A DNA stretch of 64,000 nt from Euborellia annulipes (GCA_023213315.1 JAKCPI010005069.1:1-64000); one strand, 5' to 3'; positions 1-9,266 are shown, counted from the stretch's first letter. Notes: generated by a model from the letters alone, not told the origin. Made by a program: numbers and translations.

Positions 1-87
1 AAGAAATGAACTATAATTTCGAGAAAGTAAAGATGAGCCAAAAATAAATAGAAAAATATCGAAAGGAATGCTTTTTTTGGCATTCTT
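1..87. repeat. Left copy of imperfect direct repeat flanking the nested retrotransposons
   Basis: This segment recurs at 9721-9831 in the same orientation with small indels and substitutions; both copies end in the same GGCATTCTT string. The decayed non-LTR element begins directly after it: the stop codon of its last ORF is at 86-88. The simplest reading is a long, aged target-site duplication made when the non-LTR element inserted. The copy may extend past the left edge of the window, so its true length is unknown. Confidence 0.6.
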
Positions 88-1376
88 AATGGTCACTCGC
101 GCTCCTCTGCTCATCCAAGAGATGTTGAAAGTATTTGCTTTTGGAAATGGATACTCTACCCGACCGCCTGAACGACTCCGGAATCTCATTGCACAGTCTT
201 ACAGACTTAACCGAAAACGACCTGCCATAAGTCGTTGTCCTGTGCTTCGGCATCATCTGCAGAGCCAACCGACTCACCCGGAGACCCCTGGACAGAGAAA
301 ATGTCTTCAATTCATTTGGGTTGCACAAATATGAGGGAATCTTGTTCCTTAAGAGACCATACACACAACACCCCAATAAATATTTTCTTCTACTTTTTAA
401 TTTCAACCACCCTAGGGCGACATGTGATGGTTAATAGAAACTCCAAAGATAAAACGGATACAAGAATCCAAAGCCCTCTCAAGTGCAAAGCTCCCCTCTC
501 CAGACAAATCATTGAAAACGAGGCAGCAATAATCGAACTGCAACATCCATCTGCCTAATCTTTGTTGGCAGGCAGTCCTTTTTAGTTTTATAGAAATGTC
601 AGAGATGTGGTGTTTCCAGCTTAATGTACTGTCAAACACCACGCCAAGATTCTATACAGTTTTTGAGAGATCTGTACCCAATTTAAGGCAACGGGATCTC
701 CTTAAGTCTATTCATATAAGCGCCACATGGTCTATGTTTTGTCAATATTTGTCCAACCACAAACAGCCTCAATGTCGCAGTTCAGCCTCTCCATCGCCAC
801 CCCGAGTTCGACAAAGGAACAGGAAATGTAGATCTGCAAGTCGCCTGCATATAAATGATAATTAGAAGGAGTGGTCCCAGGACCGAGCCATGGGGAACTC
901 CCGTTATTATCTACGACACTCTGGTTCCTATCCGTTAGGTAGGTGCAAAACCAATTTGAGACTTACCCGATCATATTCGCCTTCTTAAGACAAATTGCTT
1001 TACTAAGATCAAACAGCAAGGATAGTGATCTGTCTTTGATCTATGGCCAATCTTATATCATTACTCACCCTGAGCAGCACGAACTGTGTGCCGTGAAACC
1101 GCCGAAAACCAGAAAGAGGGGGATCCAGGGTGCCCGACCGCTCCAGATAACCCATCAGACTATGGTGGGAAATTCTCTTAAGAATCTTGGACAAGCTGCA
1201 CAGAAGGGAAATCGGCCTGTAATACGCACTTGCACTTGGATTGAGTACCTTGGGCAAAGGACGAATCATCTAGAAAATATCCCTCCTGAAGAGACCTATC
1301 GAAGATGTGGATAAGGACAGGCAGTATGACGATGCCACAGAATATGATCATCTTAATAGATATGTCGTCAGCACTC
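86..1376 (-). mobile_element. Decayed non-LTR retrotransposon, reverse transcriptase and C-terminal part
   Basis: On the minus strand, broken frames read like a Jockey/RTE-type non-LTR reverse transcriptase. The order is a DDISIKM-type motif, YRPISLL at 1009-1269, an LFDLSKA motif (box A) reached through a frameshift near 1005, a TYLTDRNQSVVD and LGPGTTPS stretch, and a YAGD box near 840-851 where active elements have YADD. The C-terminal domain follows at 412-642 and 86-406, with a typical RSFSVKSVRLCNEIP motif and a stop codon at 86-88. Several frameshifts and in-frame stops, plus the Asp-to-Gly change in the catalytic box, mean it is dead. The 5' side continues on the other side of the LTR element, at 9271 onward. 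Family assignment beyond non-LTR is uncertain. Confidence 0.75.
1373..1376. repeat. Target-site duplication ACTC, left
   Basis: ACTC stands immediately before the 5' LTR and again immediately after the 3' LTR at 9267-9270. A 4-bp duplication is normal for Ty3/Gypsy integrases. It pins the insertion point inside the non-LTR reverse-transcriptase frame. Confidence 0.85.
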
Positions 1377-1450
1377 TGTTGTGCCTGAAAAATTTTGAAA
1401 ATTATAATTACTAATCTAACATATTTAAAAGAAAGTCTGACGATATCAAG

Positions 1451-1518
1451 TAAATGATGACTCGCTGTCTAGACATAAGCTATATCAAATAAATGATGAC
1501 TCGCAGTCTAGACATAAG
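1451..1518 (+). promoter_or_regulatory. Duplicated U3 element, possible enhancer repeat
   Basis: Two copies of a 29-bp unit containing ATGATGACTCGC and GTCTAGACATAAG lie 39 nt apart, start to start, and differ at one base. The TGACTC core resembles an AP-1-type site. The pair is repeated in the 3' LTR at 8717-8784. The enhancer role is inferred only from position upstream of the TATA box and from the duplication. Confidence 0.45.
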
Positions 1519-1745
1519 AAAGATCTAATTCTTTCTCACTGGTAATAAAATTATTGTCATCAATATATCAGATGGCACCTGGGAAGGAAAAACAAGAGAG
1601 ACTTCCCACGATATTTGAAACTGCCAAATGGCTAAAGACGAGCACTAGGCAACATGAACTGCCAGGTTGCATATAAACGTCATCAAAATTTATAAAGAAT
1701 AAGCATTTACCGTGGGACCCTATGTCCCCACCATCAATCAGGCGC

Positions 1746-1752
1746 TATATAA
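1746..1752 (+). promoter_or_regulatory. LTR TATA box
   Basis: TATATAA sits in a GC-richer patch of the 5' LTR, about 125 nt before an AATAAA signal. Transcription probably starts roughly 25-30 nt downstream, in the CAGTCAG/ACATCAGCTC region. The same box is at 9012-9018 in the 3' LTR. Confidence 0.6.
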
Positions 1753-2218
1753 GCTCCCAGTCAGAAACAGACATCAGCTCAGACTCCCGACTCACGGGCT
1801 AGTACACATATACGTTTTATAATATAACCTCCTCTGTATTACGAATGTACTCATTTATACATCCAAGTTTATAATAAAATTATTATAAATTCAACAACAT
1901 CTTTTATTAAACTGGTTCCGAGTAACCAAGAGAATACTCGGTGGTGGCGGCGAACTACTCTTGGAAGAACAACTAAAGGTCACAGTTGGCGGCCATAACA
2001 ATTGGTGGTCAGCGGTGCGGATCGATCTACAATCCAGAATAGCAGCCAACAACAAGGCGGAAGAAGATCTGGACAGCGCGCCTACAAGCTACAAGCTACA
2101 GCTACACAAACAACTTTCGAAGACAACAAAACGTGAGTCGGTATAAAATTTTTACAATCAGATTGGTCAAATAAAAAGGAACAAAATTCTCAAAGCATTC
2201 TTTAAAAAGAAAAAGAAA

Positions 2219-2350
2219 ATGCATAGAGTAAATAAAAATAGAGGAGGTAGTGTAGGAGATTCAGATATAGAAGATTTAGGAGATACAACAATTATAACAC
2301 AAGAAGTAAACAAACACAACACAAGAAACAACACAGGAACAGGGTTCCGA
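2219..2350 (+). other. Small leader ORF upstream of gag
   Basis: An ATG at 2219 opens a frame of about 43 codons that ends at TAG within the first hairpin unit (near 2349). It is in a different frame from gag. It may be an upstream ORF or the remains of an older gag N terminus cut off by frame changes in the hairpin array. There is no homology to support function. Confidence 0.3.
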
Positions 2351-2625
2351 TAGAGAAATAACAAGGGAACAGGGTTCCCAATTAGATATAACACAAGGAC
2401 AGGGTCCTCATACAAGCAGAACAAGGGAACAGGGTTCCCAAATAGAAATAATACAGGGACAGGGTCCCCATATAAGTAGAACAAGAGAACAGGGTTCTCA
2501 AATGGAAACAATACAGGAACAGGGTTCCCAAATAAAAGGAAGAAACAATACAGGAACAGGGTTCCTATAGAAACAGAACAAGAGAACAGGGTTCTCGAAT
2601 AGAAGAAACACAGGGACAGGGTCCC
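2336..2625 (+). repeat. Array of ten short inverted repeats in the gag leader
   Basis: Ten units spaced 28-37 nt each hold an inverted repeat around a central AGG: 2336-2348, 2365-2379, 2396-2408, 2425-2439, 2456-2468, 2485-2499, 2516-2528, 2552-2566, 2582-2596 and 2613-2625. Arms differ between units (for example GGGAAC/GTTCCC, GAGAAC/GTTCTC, AGGAC/GTCCT, GGGAC/GTCCC, AGGAAC/GTTCCT), yet pairing is kept in every one. Spacers are A-rich. The gag frame is open only from 2536, so most units are untranslated unless an upstream start is used. The position before gag would suit RNA packaging, dimerisation or translation control, but that is inference. Confidence 0.85.
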
Positions 2626-2637
2626 CGAATAAATAAC

Positions 2638-3777
2638 ATGAGAGAAGAAGCAAATAGCCAATATAATCAAACGTATAGAGAAGGAAACGAAAGGACTAAC
2701 AGGCTTTCAGACCATCCTGTCGAGAGGAACTATGTTTCCAGGCTTTCAGACCAACTCGAAGGACAAGAGTCCCAGAGATTCCGGAACTATGCGGATGATA
2801 ATAGAGGCAGAGGATTCACTTCATATAGGTGTGATAGAAACCAGGAAAATTTAACATTAAAGGAGGCAAGGAATTTAATTCCAACATTTGAAGGAAAGTC
2901 GCAAACTGACTTAAGAGAATTCACTAGTGCATGTGATTATGCTTTTGAAAACGTAAATGTTAGATTGAAGGATAGTCTGCTGGAAGCAGTATTAGGCGTA
3001 AAAATAAAAGGAAAAGCCTTATTGGCAATTCAGTATAAAGAATTTCGATCATATGAAGAACTAAAACTGTTGCTGAGGAAATTGTATGGAGAGAAAAGAT
3101 CACTCTTCTCATTACAGAGCGAATTCAATTCTTTAAGACAAAGAGTAGGCGAAACCGTGCAATCATTCGGTAATAGAGTAGAAAATATCTTAATGGAGCT
3201 AATCGAAGCTACTTTAAGAAATGAACAGAGAGACACAGGGAGAGAAACCTTACAGGGATTCCTTAGGAAACAAGCATTGGAAATTTTTAAAGAAGGTTTA
3301 CAAGAAGATTTAAGGCTAATAATAAAGGCTAGGAACGCGGGAGAGTTAGAAATAGCAATTAGGGAAGCTGTGGAAGAGGAAAGGTTAAAAGAAAATTACA
3401 AACAGCTGAGACAACCGGTAAATAGATCAAGAAATTATTCTGATGATAGAAGTAGACACAAGATATGCAGATTTTGCAAGAAAACTAATCATGAAGAAAG
3501 AAATTGTAGGTACAGAAATAATAGCTATAGGGATGACAAAAGTCGAGGAGTTGATACACAACCTAGATCATATGACAGACCAAAATGTTATATTTGCAAT
3601 CTACCAGGTCACTATGCAAGAGATTGCAGGAAAAGATACAGAGAAGGAGAAAATAAAAATAGCAATACATCAAATAGCAGAAAGGATGAAGCAGATAAGA
3701 AAGTGAGAATGGTAAACGACGAAGATTTAAACGACCAAGCACCGGAGCGAGGTCCGGCGAAGGTGCGAGAAACATAG
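2638..3777 (+). CDS. gag: Gag polyprotein of the Gypsy element
   Basis: A 379-residue protein forming the particle shell and binding the element RNA. The first ATG after an in-frame stop at 2533 is at 2638. The middle part reads like a retrotransposon capsid domain. The C-terminal third carries two CCHC zinc knuckles of the form C-x2-C-x4-H-x4-C, starting near residues 277 (CRFCKKTNHEERNC) and 317 (CYICNLPGHYARDC), set in an Arg/Lys-rich tail. The stop codon at 3775-3777 lies past the start of the open pol frame, so pol is made by frameshifting, not from its own ATG. The frame is intact. Confidence 0.93.
   Translation: MREEANSQYNQTYREGNERTNRLSDHPVERNYVSRLSDQLEGQESQRFRNYADDNRGRGFTSYRCDRNQENLTLKEARNLIPTFEGKSQTDLREFTSACDYAFENVNVRLKDSLLEAVLGVKIKGKALLAIQYKEFRSYEELKLLLRKLYGEKRSLFSLQSEFNSLRQRVGETVQSFGNRVENILMELIEATLRNEQRDTGRETLQGFLRKQALEIFKEGLQEDLRLIIKARNAGELEIAIREAVEEERLKENYKQLRQPVNRSRNYSDDRSRHKICRFCKKTNHEERNCRYRNNSYRDDKSRGVDTQPRSYDRPKCYICNLPGHYARDCRKRYREGENKNSNTSNSRKDEADKKVRMVNDEDLNDQAPERGPAKVRET
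3726..3766 (+). promoter_or_regulatory. Probable -1 ribosomal frameshift signal between gag and pol
   Basis: In gag phase the codons at 3724-3732 read GAT TTA AAC, giving the slippery heptamer T TTA AAC at 3726-3732. Pol lies in the -1 frame and is open from 3699, so a slip here joins the two frames before the gag stop at 3775. Six nt downstream lies a foldable GC-rich stretch: GCACC at 3739-3743 can pair with GGTGC at 3762-3766, and CCGGA at 3742-3746 with TCCGG at 3753-3757 (alternative or combined stems). Heptamer, phase and spacing all match known -1 sites. Confidence 0.85.
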
Positions 3778-3812
3778 GTGCATTATCAGGGCCGGAGAAA
3801 GAAGATCAAAGG

Positions 3813-6800
3813 GTGGTAATAAGGGTAGAACAAGCAGAGGGCGGTTTTCTAGAACTATTATTAGATACAGGAGCTGAAGTATGTTTAGTAAAGAAAGGAG
3901 CTCTAAATCAAGAAGCAGATGTATGGAGGAACAAAATTAGAGTAACTGGTCTTGGAGGAGAACATGAAACCCTAGCGGAATTAACAGCCAAAATTACAAT
4001 TGGGGGTAAGCAAATAGAACACATATTTCATTTAGTACAAAATGACTTTCCAGTACAATTTGATGGCATATTAGGAGTAGACTTTTTGGAAAAATACGAG
4101 GGCAAAATTGATTATAGCAATAAAAGTTTAGAAGTCTTAGGGGAGAAATTCCAAATCGGTAGAGGAAATAAAAGAGATAAAGTAAAATTTTTAGATGACA
4201 ACAATGAGGAACAGGAAAAGGAAATAGAAGATGAATTTTTGGAAAAACCAAAACTAGAAAAAGAAAGCCAGAACAAGAAAAATCCTTTTGGAACAGTAAT
4301 TTCAAATAGAAAAAGATTAAAATCGAGATCCATGAATTGGATAGAGATAGAAACAGACTCTAATAAAGAAGGAATAATAGAAAAATGTACCCTAAAGGAA
4401 GGAATATATTTAAGTAGTTGCTATGTACGTCCAATGAACAACAAATGTCTAGTGAATATAGTGAATAGTAATGAGGAGGATGAGGAAATAGAAATACCAC
4501 AAATGAAAATTGAGGAAATATACGAGAATGATGAGGAAAATGAAATACTAGCCCAGTGTAGAATAATGCAGAAAGTAGGGGATAGGAATAGATTGAAATT
4601 ATTAAGAGAAACTTTAAATCTAGAGCATTTGAATAAAGAGGAAAAAGAAAATATTTTAGAAATATGCGAAGACTATAGTGAAATTTTCTATTTAAAAGGT
4701 GATGCTTTAACGGCAGTAGATAGACAAATAGCGGAACATAATATACCAACGAAAAAGGAACAACAACCTATTCATCAAAAGCAGTATAGACTTCCGTTAG
4801 CTCACAAAGAAGTTGTGAAAAAGCAAATAGAAGATTGGTTAGACAACGAAATCATAAAAGAATCTGTATCACCATGGAATTTTCCAATTCTAGTAGTGCC
4901 AAAAAAATCAGATGATGGCAAGCCTAAATATCGAGTAGTCGTAGATTTCAGAATGCTAAATGAAGTGACGGAAGGGGATGCATTTCCGTTACCTAACATC
5001 AATGAACTTCTAGATTCATTAGGTAAATCACAATACTTCACCACAATAGATCTAGAACAGAGTTACCATCAGATAAAAGTGAAAGAAGAAGACAGAGAAA
5101 AGACGGCTTTTTCTACAGATTGGGGTCACTACGAGTTTGTCAGAATGCCATTTGGATGCAAAAGATCGGCACCAGCATTTCAGAGACTTATGAACAACGT
5201 GTTAGTAGGATTACAGGGTTTAAAATGTTTAGTTTTTCTAGATGACATTATCATTTTCGGAAATAGTCTAGAAGATCATAACAAGAAATTAAAAGAAGTT
5301 TTTGAAAGAATAAGAAAATACAAATTAAGGATTAAACCAGCGAAGTGCAATTTATTAAGAAGAGAGGTAAATTATTTAGGTCATGTAATTTCTAAGGACG
5401 GTGTAAAACCCGACCAGGATAAGATTAGAGTAATACAAAATTATTCGAAACCAAAGAATCAAAAGGAATTAAGATCATTCCTAGGATTATCCAACTATTA
5501 CAGGAAATTTATTCAAAATTATTCAAAAATTGCACAGCCACTTAATAAATTATTGAAAAAGAACCAAGAATATATCTGGGGTGATAAACAACAAGAAGCT
5601 TTTGAAAAATTAAAGGAAGGATTAACCAACCCTCCAGTACTTATATATCCAGATACGAGCAAACCTTATGTACTAACAACAGATGCAAGTGGATATGGAA
5701 TAGGGGCAATTCTAAGCCAAGGTCCAGTAGGACAAGATTTGCCAATTTCTTATGCGAGTAGAACCCTAAATCAAGCTGAAATGAGATATTCAACAATAGA
5801 AAGGGAATTGTTAGCCATAGTATGGGCATGTAGACATTTCAGACCATACCTACTAGGAGCAAAATTTAAGATTATTACGGATCATAGGCCATTAACTTGG
5901 TTATTTAAAGTAAAAGACCCAGGAAGCCGATTGTTGAAATGGAGATTGAAGTTAGAGGAATACGACTATGAAATTGAATACAAGGCAGGAAAGGAGAACA
6001 CGAATGCAGATGCTTTAAGCAGAATTTACACGACGAAGAAAATAGAGAAGGAAGAAATGGAGAAAGAAGAAGAATTAAAGAAGGAAATCCTATACGAATG
6101 TCATGATGCACCAACAGGCGGTCATCCAGGAATTAAACGAACAATTGCCAAAGTTAAGGATAACTTTGAATGGAAAGGAACTGATCAAGAAATAAAAGAA
6201 TATGTGCAAAGATGTACAAATTGTCAAAAGAATAAAACAACAGGAAAACTAAAAATACCTATGGAAATAACGGACACACCGAACGAAACATGGGACAAGT
6301 GCGCGATCGACATAGTAGGTCCACTAACAGAAACAAATATAGGCAACAAATATATTCTAACTTTTCAAGACAACTTTTCGAAATACCTGATAGCAATACC
6401 AATAGCAACGCAAGATGCAGCCACGGTTGCAGAGAAAATGGTAACAGAAATAATTTGCAAATTTGGAGTTCCGAATACAATATTAAGCGATCAAGGAACA
6501 AATTTCTTAAGCGAAGTCTTTAAGAACGTATGCAAGCTATTGAAAATCAAGAAAATTCAGACAACCAGCTATCATCCTCAATCAAACGGCAGTCTTGAAA
6601 GATCACATGCAGTTTTAGCAGCATACTTGAGAAACTATATCAACGAGGATCAGACTAATTGGGATTTATGGCTACCATACGCAACATTCGCGTATAACAC
6701 AACACCACACTCTATAACAGGATTTACACCTCATGAGTTAATTTTTGGAAAAAGAGCAGGATATCCCTCGTCGATAAAGGAACAAGGACCAAGGTACAAC

Positions 6801-7115
6801 TTTGATGATTACCTACAAGAACTAAAAGATAAATTAGGGACAACTAACAGAATAGTAAAGGAGAATTTAGAAAAGGGAAAGGCAAAATCAAAAATAAATT
6901 ATGATAGGAAAACAAAAGAGAAAGAATTTAGGAAAGGGGATAAAGTGTTATTGTATGACGAGATGGTAAGGAGGGGAAGATCAAAAAAGTTAGATTCTAA
7001 ATGGATAGGACCTTATACAGTAGAGGAAGTAAATTCGGAAACTAATGTAACGTTAAAGGTAGGAAGAAAATTTTTAAAGGTTCATAAAAATAGGATAAAA
7101 CATTTCTTTAACTAG
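3813..7115 (+). CDS. pol: Pol polyprotein (protease, reverse transcriptase, RNase H, integrase)
   Basis: About 1100 residues counted from a GTG at 3813; there is no ATG, and the frame is open back to 3699, so it is translated as a Gag-Pol fusion. Domains in order: aspartic protease with DTG at residues 18-20; reverse transcriptase with VVVDFRMLNEV, FTTIDLEQSYHQI and the catalytic FLDD box (Asp477-478; Leu replaces the usual middle residue of YxDD-type boxes); RNase H with TTDASGYGIGA and DHRPLTWL; an HHCC zinc-binding motif; an integrase core D833, D893, E929 with exactly 35 residues between the last two; and a C-terminal WIGPYTV (GPY/F) module. No chromodomain is seen. No stop or frameshift interrupts it, so all enzymes look competent. 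Confidence 0.95.
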   Translation: MVIRVEQAEGGFLELLLDTGAEVCLVKKGALNQEADVWRNKIRVTGLGGEHETLAELTAKITIGGKQIEHIFHLVQNDFPVQFDGILGVDFLEKYEGKIDYSNKSLEVLGEKFQIGRGNKRDKVKFLDDNNEEQEKEIEDEFLEKPKLEKESQNKKNPFGTVISNRKRLKSRSMNWIEIETDSNKEGIIEKCTLKEGIYLSSCYVRPMNNKCLVNIVNSNEEDEEIEIPQMKIEEIYENDEENEILAQCRIMQKVGDRNRLKLLRETLNLEHLNKEEKENILEICEDYSEIFYLKGDALTAVDRQIAEHNIPTKKEQQPIHQKQYRLPLAHKEVVKKQIEDWLDNEIIKESVSPWNFPILVVPKKSDDGKPKYRVVVDFRMLNEVTEGDAFPLPNINELLDSLGKSQYFTTIDLEQSYHQIKVKEEDREKTAFSTDWGHYEFVRMPFGCKRSAPAFQRLMNNVLVGLQGLKCLVFLDDIIIFGNSLEDHNKKLKEVFERIRKYKLRIKPAKCNLLRREVNYLGHVISKDGVKPDQDKIRVIQNYSKPKNQKELRSFLGLSNYYRKFIQNYSKIAQPLNKLLKKNQEYIWGDKQQEAFEKLKEGLTNPPVLIYPDTSKPYVLTTDASGYGIGAILSQGPVGQDLPISYASRTLNQAEMRYSTIERELLAIVWACRHFRPYLLGAKFKIITDHRPLTWLFKVKDPGSRLLKWRLKLEEYDYEIEYKAGKENTNADALSRIYTTKKIEKEEMEKEEELKKEILYECHDAPTGGHPGIKRTIAKVKDNFEWKGTDQEIKEYVQRCTNCQKNKTTGKLKIPMEITDTPNETWDKCAIDIVGPLTETNIGNKYILTFQDNFSKYLIAIPIATQDAATVAEKMVTEIICKFGVPNTILSDQGTNFLSEVFKNVCKLLKIKKIQTTSYHPQSNGSLERSHAVLAAYLRNYINEDQTNWDLWLPYATFAYNTTPHSITGFTPHELIFGKRAGYPSSIKEQGPRYNFDDYLQELKDKLGTTNRIVKENLEKGKAKSKINYDRKTKEKEFRKGDKVLLYDEMVRRGRSKKLDSKWIGPYTVEEVNSETNVTLKVGRKFLKVHKNRIKHFFN

Positions 7116-7147
7116 ATTCTAAAAACTAAATTCTTTTTGGGAGGATT

Positions 7148-7150
7148 TAG
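7148..7150 (+). promoter_or_regulatory. Candidate splice acceptor for the env-like ORF
   Basis: A pyrimidine-containing run (TTCTTTTTGGGAGGATTTAG) ends in AG at 7149-7150, exactly where the env-like frame becomes open (in-frame TAG at 7148-7150, open from 7151). Env of gypsy-type elements is made from a spliced RNA, so this fits as the acceptor. The donor was not identified. Confidence 0.4.
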
Positions 7151-7192
7151 AAAGGGAAAGGAAACGAACACTTTGTGTCTAGCTTATCTCAA

Positions 7193-8152
7193 ATGACAGC
7201 CTATATTACTAATAATAATCTAATCATGGTAAATAAAATACCTTTAGTAGAAGGTGAAATTTTTAACTCATACAAGATGTACTCAGTACCAGTTAAAATG
7301 AACGATCAAAATTATGCTTTTGTTAGATTGTCAGGATCATATATAGTAGTAGATAAGGCAAATTTAAATTATTTGGTTTTAACTAAGGGAGAATGGGAAA
7401 AATGCAAACCCTTAGGCGATACTGCGCTTATCTGCAATCAGCAGAAAGAATTCAATCTAGTACACACAGCGGGAAATTGTGAAAGTCAGTTTTTGACAAA
7501 TCCATCAATAAAAATTTTGAAAAATTTATGCAAAAATTCGATCAACTTATTCAATTTAAGAACAACATACTTCCAGAAATTAAAGGAAGCTAACGCGTGG
7601 CTATTCGTCACACCTTTTGAGGAGAATGCCAATGTTTTCTGTAAAGATGAAAAAGAAACAAACAAGTTAACTCTAAAGAATTCAGGAATTTTAAGATTAG
7701 GCAATAAGTGCGAACTATCAACAAAGAATAAAGTATTAAAGTCAGAATTTAGACCTGAAGCGATAGTAAACAGTTATAAGATCCCAAATTTTAATCTAAC
7801 AAATATTATTGATAGGGATAACACAGACACGGGGGAAGTAAGAAAGATAAACACAAGGGGAGAACAAATAAAGAACATAGGCATAGAGGAAATGAATGGG
7901 AATTTAGAAGAACCTAGCAAAGGGTGGGAAGAAATAAAAACACAGATAGAACAACAGAGAAATCTCAAAAACATACACCATCACATGACATTTTTCTCGA
8001 TTCTTGTAACAATGATCAGTATAATTATTGTAATGTATGCATTATTTAAAGGATGTAGAAAGTATATGAAATTTAGAAAATCTATAATCATAGCTAGAAG
8101 TAATAAGAACATAGAGGAAGCCAATGAAGGTGAAGGGTCAAATAATATGTAA
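7193..8152 (+). CDS. env: Env-like membrane protein, short form
   Basis: About 319 residues from the first ATG at 7193 (the frame is open from 7151). The spacing of Cys residues and short hydrophobic-hydroxyl motifs (for example GNCESQFLTNPS and ANAWLFVTPFEE) resembles the membrane-proximal half of gypsy Env and baculovirus F-like proteins. One transmembrane segment lies near the C terminus, about 7989-8055 (FFSILVTMISIIIVMYALF), followed by a basic cytoplasmic tail. The amino-terminal surface part, signal peptide and a cleavage site are not visible in this frame, so it is either truncated or completed by splicing from upstream. Pol ends only 78 nt before the ATG. Homology is judged by eye; activity in entry is not supported by what is present. 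Confidence 0.6.
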   Translation: MTAYITNNNLIMVNKIPLVEGEIFNSYKMYSVPVKMNDQNYAFVRLSGSYIVVDKANLNYLVLTKGEWEKCKPLGDTALICNQQKEFNLVHTAGNCESQFLTNPSIKILKNLCKNSINLFNLRTTYFQKLKEANAWLFVTPFEENANVFCKDEKETNKLTLKNSGILRLGNKCELSTKNKVLKSEFRPEAIVNSYKIPNFNLTNIIDRDNTDTGEVRKINTRGEQIKNIGIEEMNGNLEEPSKGWEEIKTQIEQQRNLKNIHHHMTFFSILVTMISIIIVMYALFKGCRKYMKFRKSIIIARSNKNIEEANEGEGSNNM

Positions 8153-8642
8153 AAAAAAAAAAAAAAGAGATAATATTGTAACCATGTAACTATGGTCATT
8201 GAAAGGTACTCGAAAACAAGTATCTTCCAATGCTCATAAGAACCAAAGGACCCAGAACCTCAAGTAGATTAAGAAATACAATATCATTTTATTATTATAT
8301 CTATATTATACAAATGTTATTATACCATATTCATATCATTATTCATGTTATTAAAATAGAATTAGATAGATTTAAGTCTTCAAGAATGTGTTGAGAATGA
8401 AAATAAATTTTAATTTTAAAGTTAAGTGTATGCATAGTTCATACGATTTAAAAGCCAATCTGAATTGTAAAGGTTATATATCGATGATCAGTGAAAAGTG
8501 AAAGTGAAAGTGAAAGCCAATAATCAGTGTAGATTTAAGAAAAATAATCAATAATGTTATAATCAAGAATTTAAGATAGACTTATTAAAAATTAAAAGTA
8601 TAAAGACATTTATTTTTAATAAGAAACTAAGGGTGGAGGTTA

Positions 8643-9266
8643 TGTTGTGCCTGAAAAATTTTGAAAATTATAATTACTAATCTAACATATTTAAAAGAAA
8701 GTCTGACGATATCAAGTAAATGATGACTCGCTGTCTAGACATAAGCTATATCAAATAAATGATGACTCGCAGTCTAGACATAAGAAAGATCTAATTCTTT
8801 CTCACTGGTAATAAAATTATTGTCATCAATATATCAGATGGCACCTGGGAAGGAAAAACAAGAGAGACTTCCCACGATATTTGAAACTGCCAAATGGCTA
8901 AAGACGAGCACTAGGCAACATGAACTGCCAGGTTGCATATAAACGTCATCAAAATTTATAAAGAATAAGCATTTACCGTGGGACCCTATGTCCCCACCAT
9001 CAATCAGGCGCTATATAAGCTCCCAGTCAGAAACAGACATCAGCTCAGACTCCCGACTCACGGGCTAGTACACATATACGTTTTATAATATAACCTCCTC
9101 TGTATTACGAATGTACTCATTTATACATCCAAGTTTATAATAAAATTATTATAAATTCAACAACATCTTTTATTAAACTGGTTCCGAGTAACCAAGAGAA
9201 TACTCGGTGGTGGCGGCGAACTACTCTTGGAAGAACAACTAAAGGTCACAGTTGGCGGCCATAACA
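8643..9266 (+). repeat. 3' LTR
   Basis: Same 624-bp sequence as 1377-2000, with TATA box at 9012-9018 and AATAAA at 9139-9144. It is followed by the ACTC duplication (9267-9270). Confidence 0.93.

Larger units (their letters stand above)
1377..2000 (+). repeat. 5' LTR
   Basis: The repeat starts TGTTGTGCC and ends GCCATAACA. It matches the 3' LTR at a constant offset of 7266 nt, so both are 624 bp, and every stretch I compared is the same. U3 has two 29-bp direct repeats (1451-1479 and 1490-1518). A TATA box (TATATAA) is at 1746-1752 and an AATAAA signal at 1873-1878, which place the U3/R and R/U5 borders approximately. Confidence 0.93.
1377..9266 (+). mobile_element. Full-length Ty3/Gypsy (errantivirus-like) LTR retrotransposon
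   Basis: The 7890-bp element is bounded by two 624-bp LTRs (1377-2000 and 8643-9266), both TG...CA, with ACTC duplications outside. Internal order is leader with hairpin array (2336-2625), gag (2638-3777), pol (3699/3813-7115) and an env-like ORF (about 7193-8152). A purine-rich tract (AAGGGTGGAGG, about 8629-8640) precedes the 3' LTR and probably primes plus-strand DNA. A TGG-starting stretch just after the 5' LTR (2003 onward) is the likely primer-binding site; I could not match it to a named tRNA. Long coding frames and LTRs without visible differences suggest a recent, possibly still active, insertion. Having three ORFs places it near the gypsy/errantivirus group, though env here is shorter than in that group. 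Confidence 0.95.

Noticed and set aside
2167..2670. 167-codon minus-strand frame over the hairpin array
   Set aside because: Low-complexity Phe/Leu/Pro repeats reading the array backwards; antisense to the element and without family signs.
7486..8199. Minus-strand frames opposite the env-like ORF
   Set aside because: Antisense shadows of an AT-rich coding region; hydrophobic by composition only.
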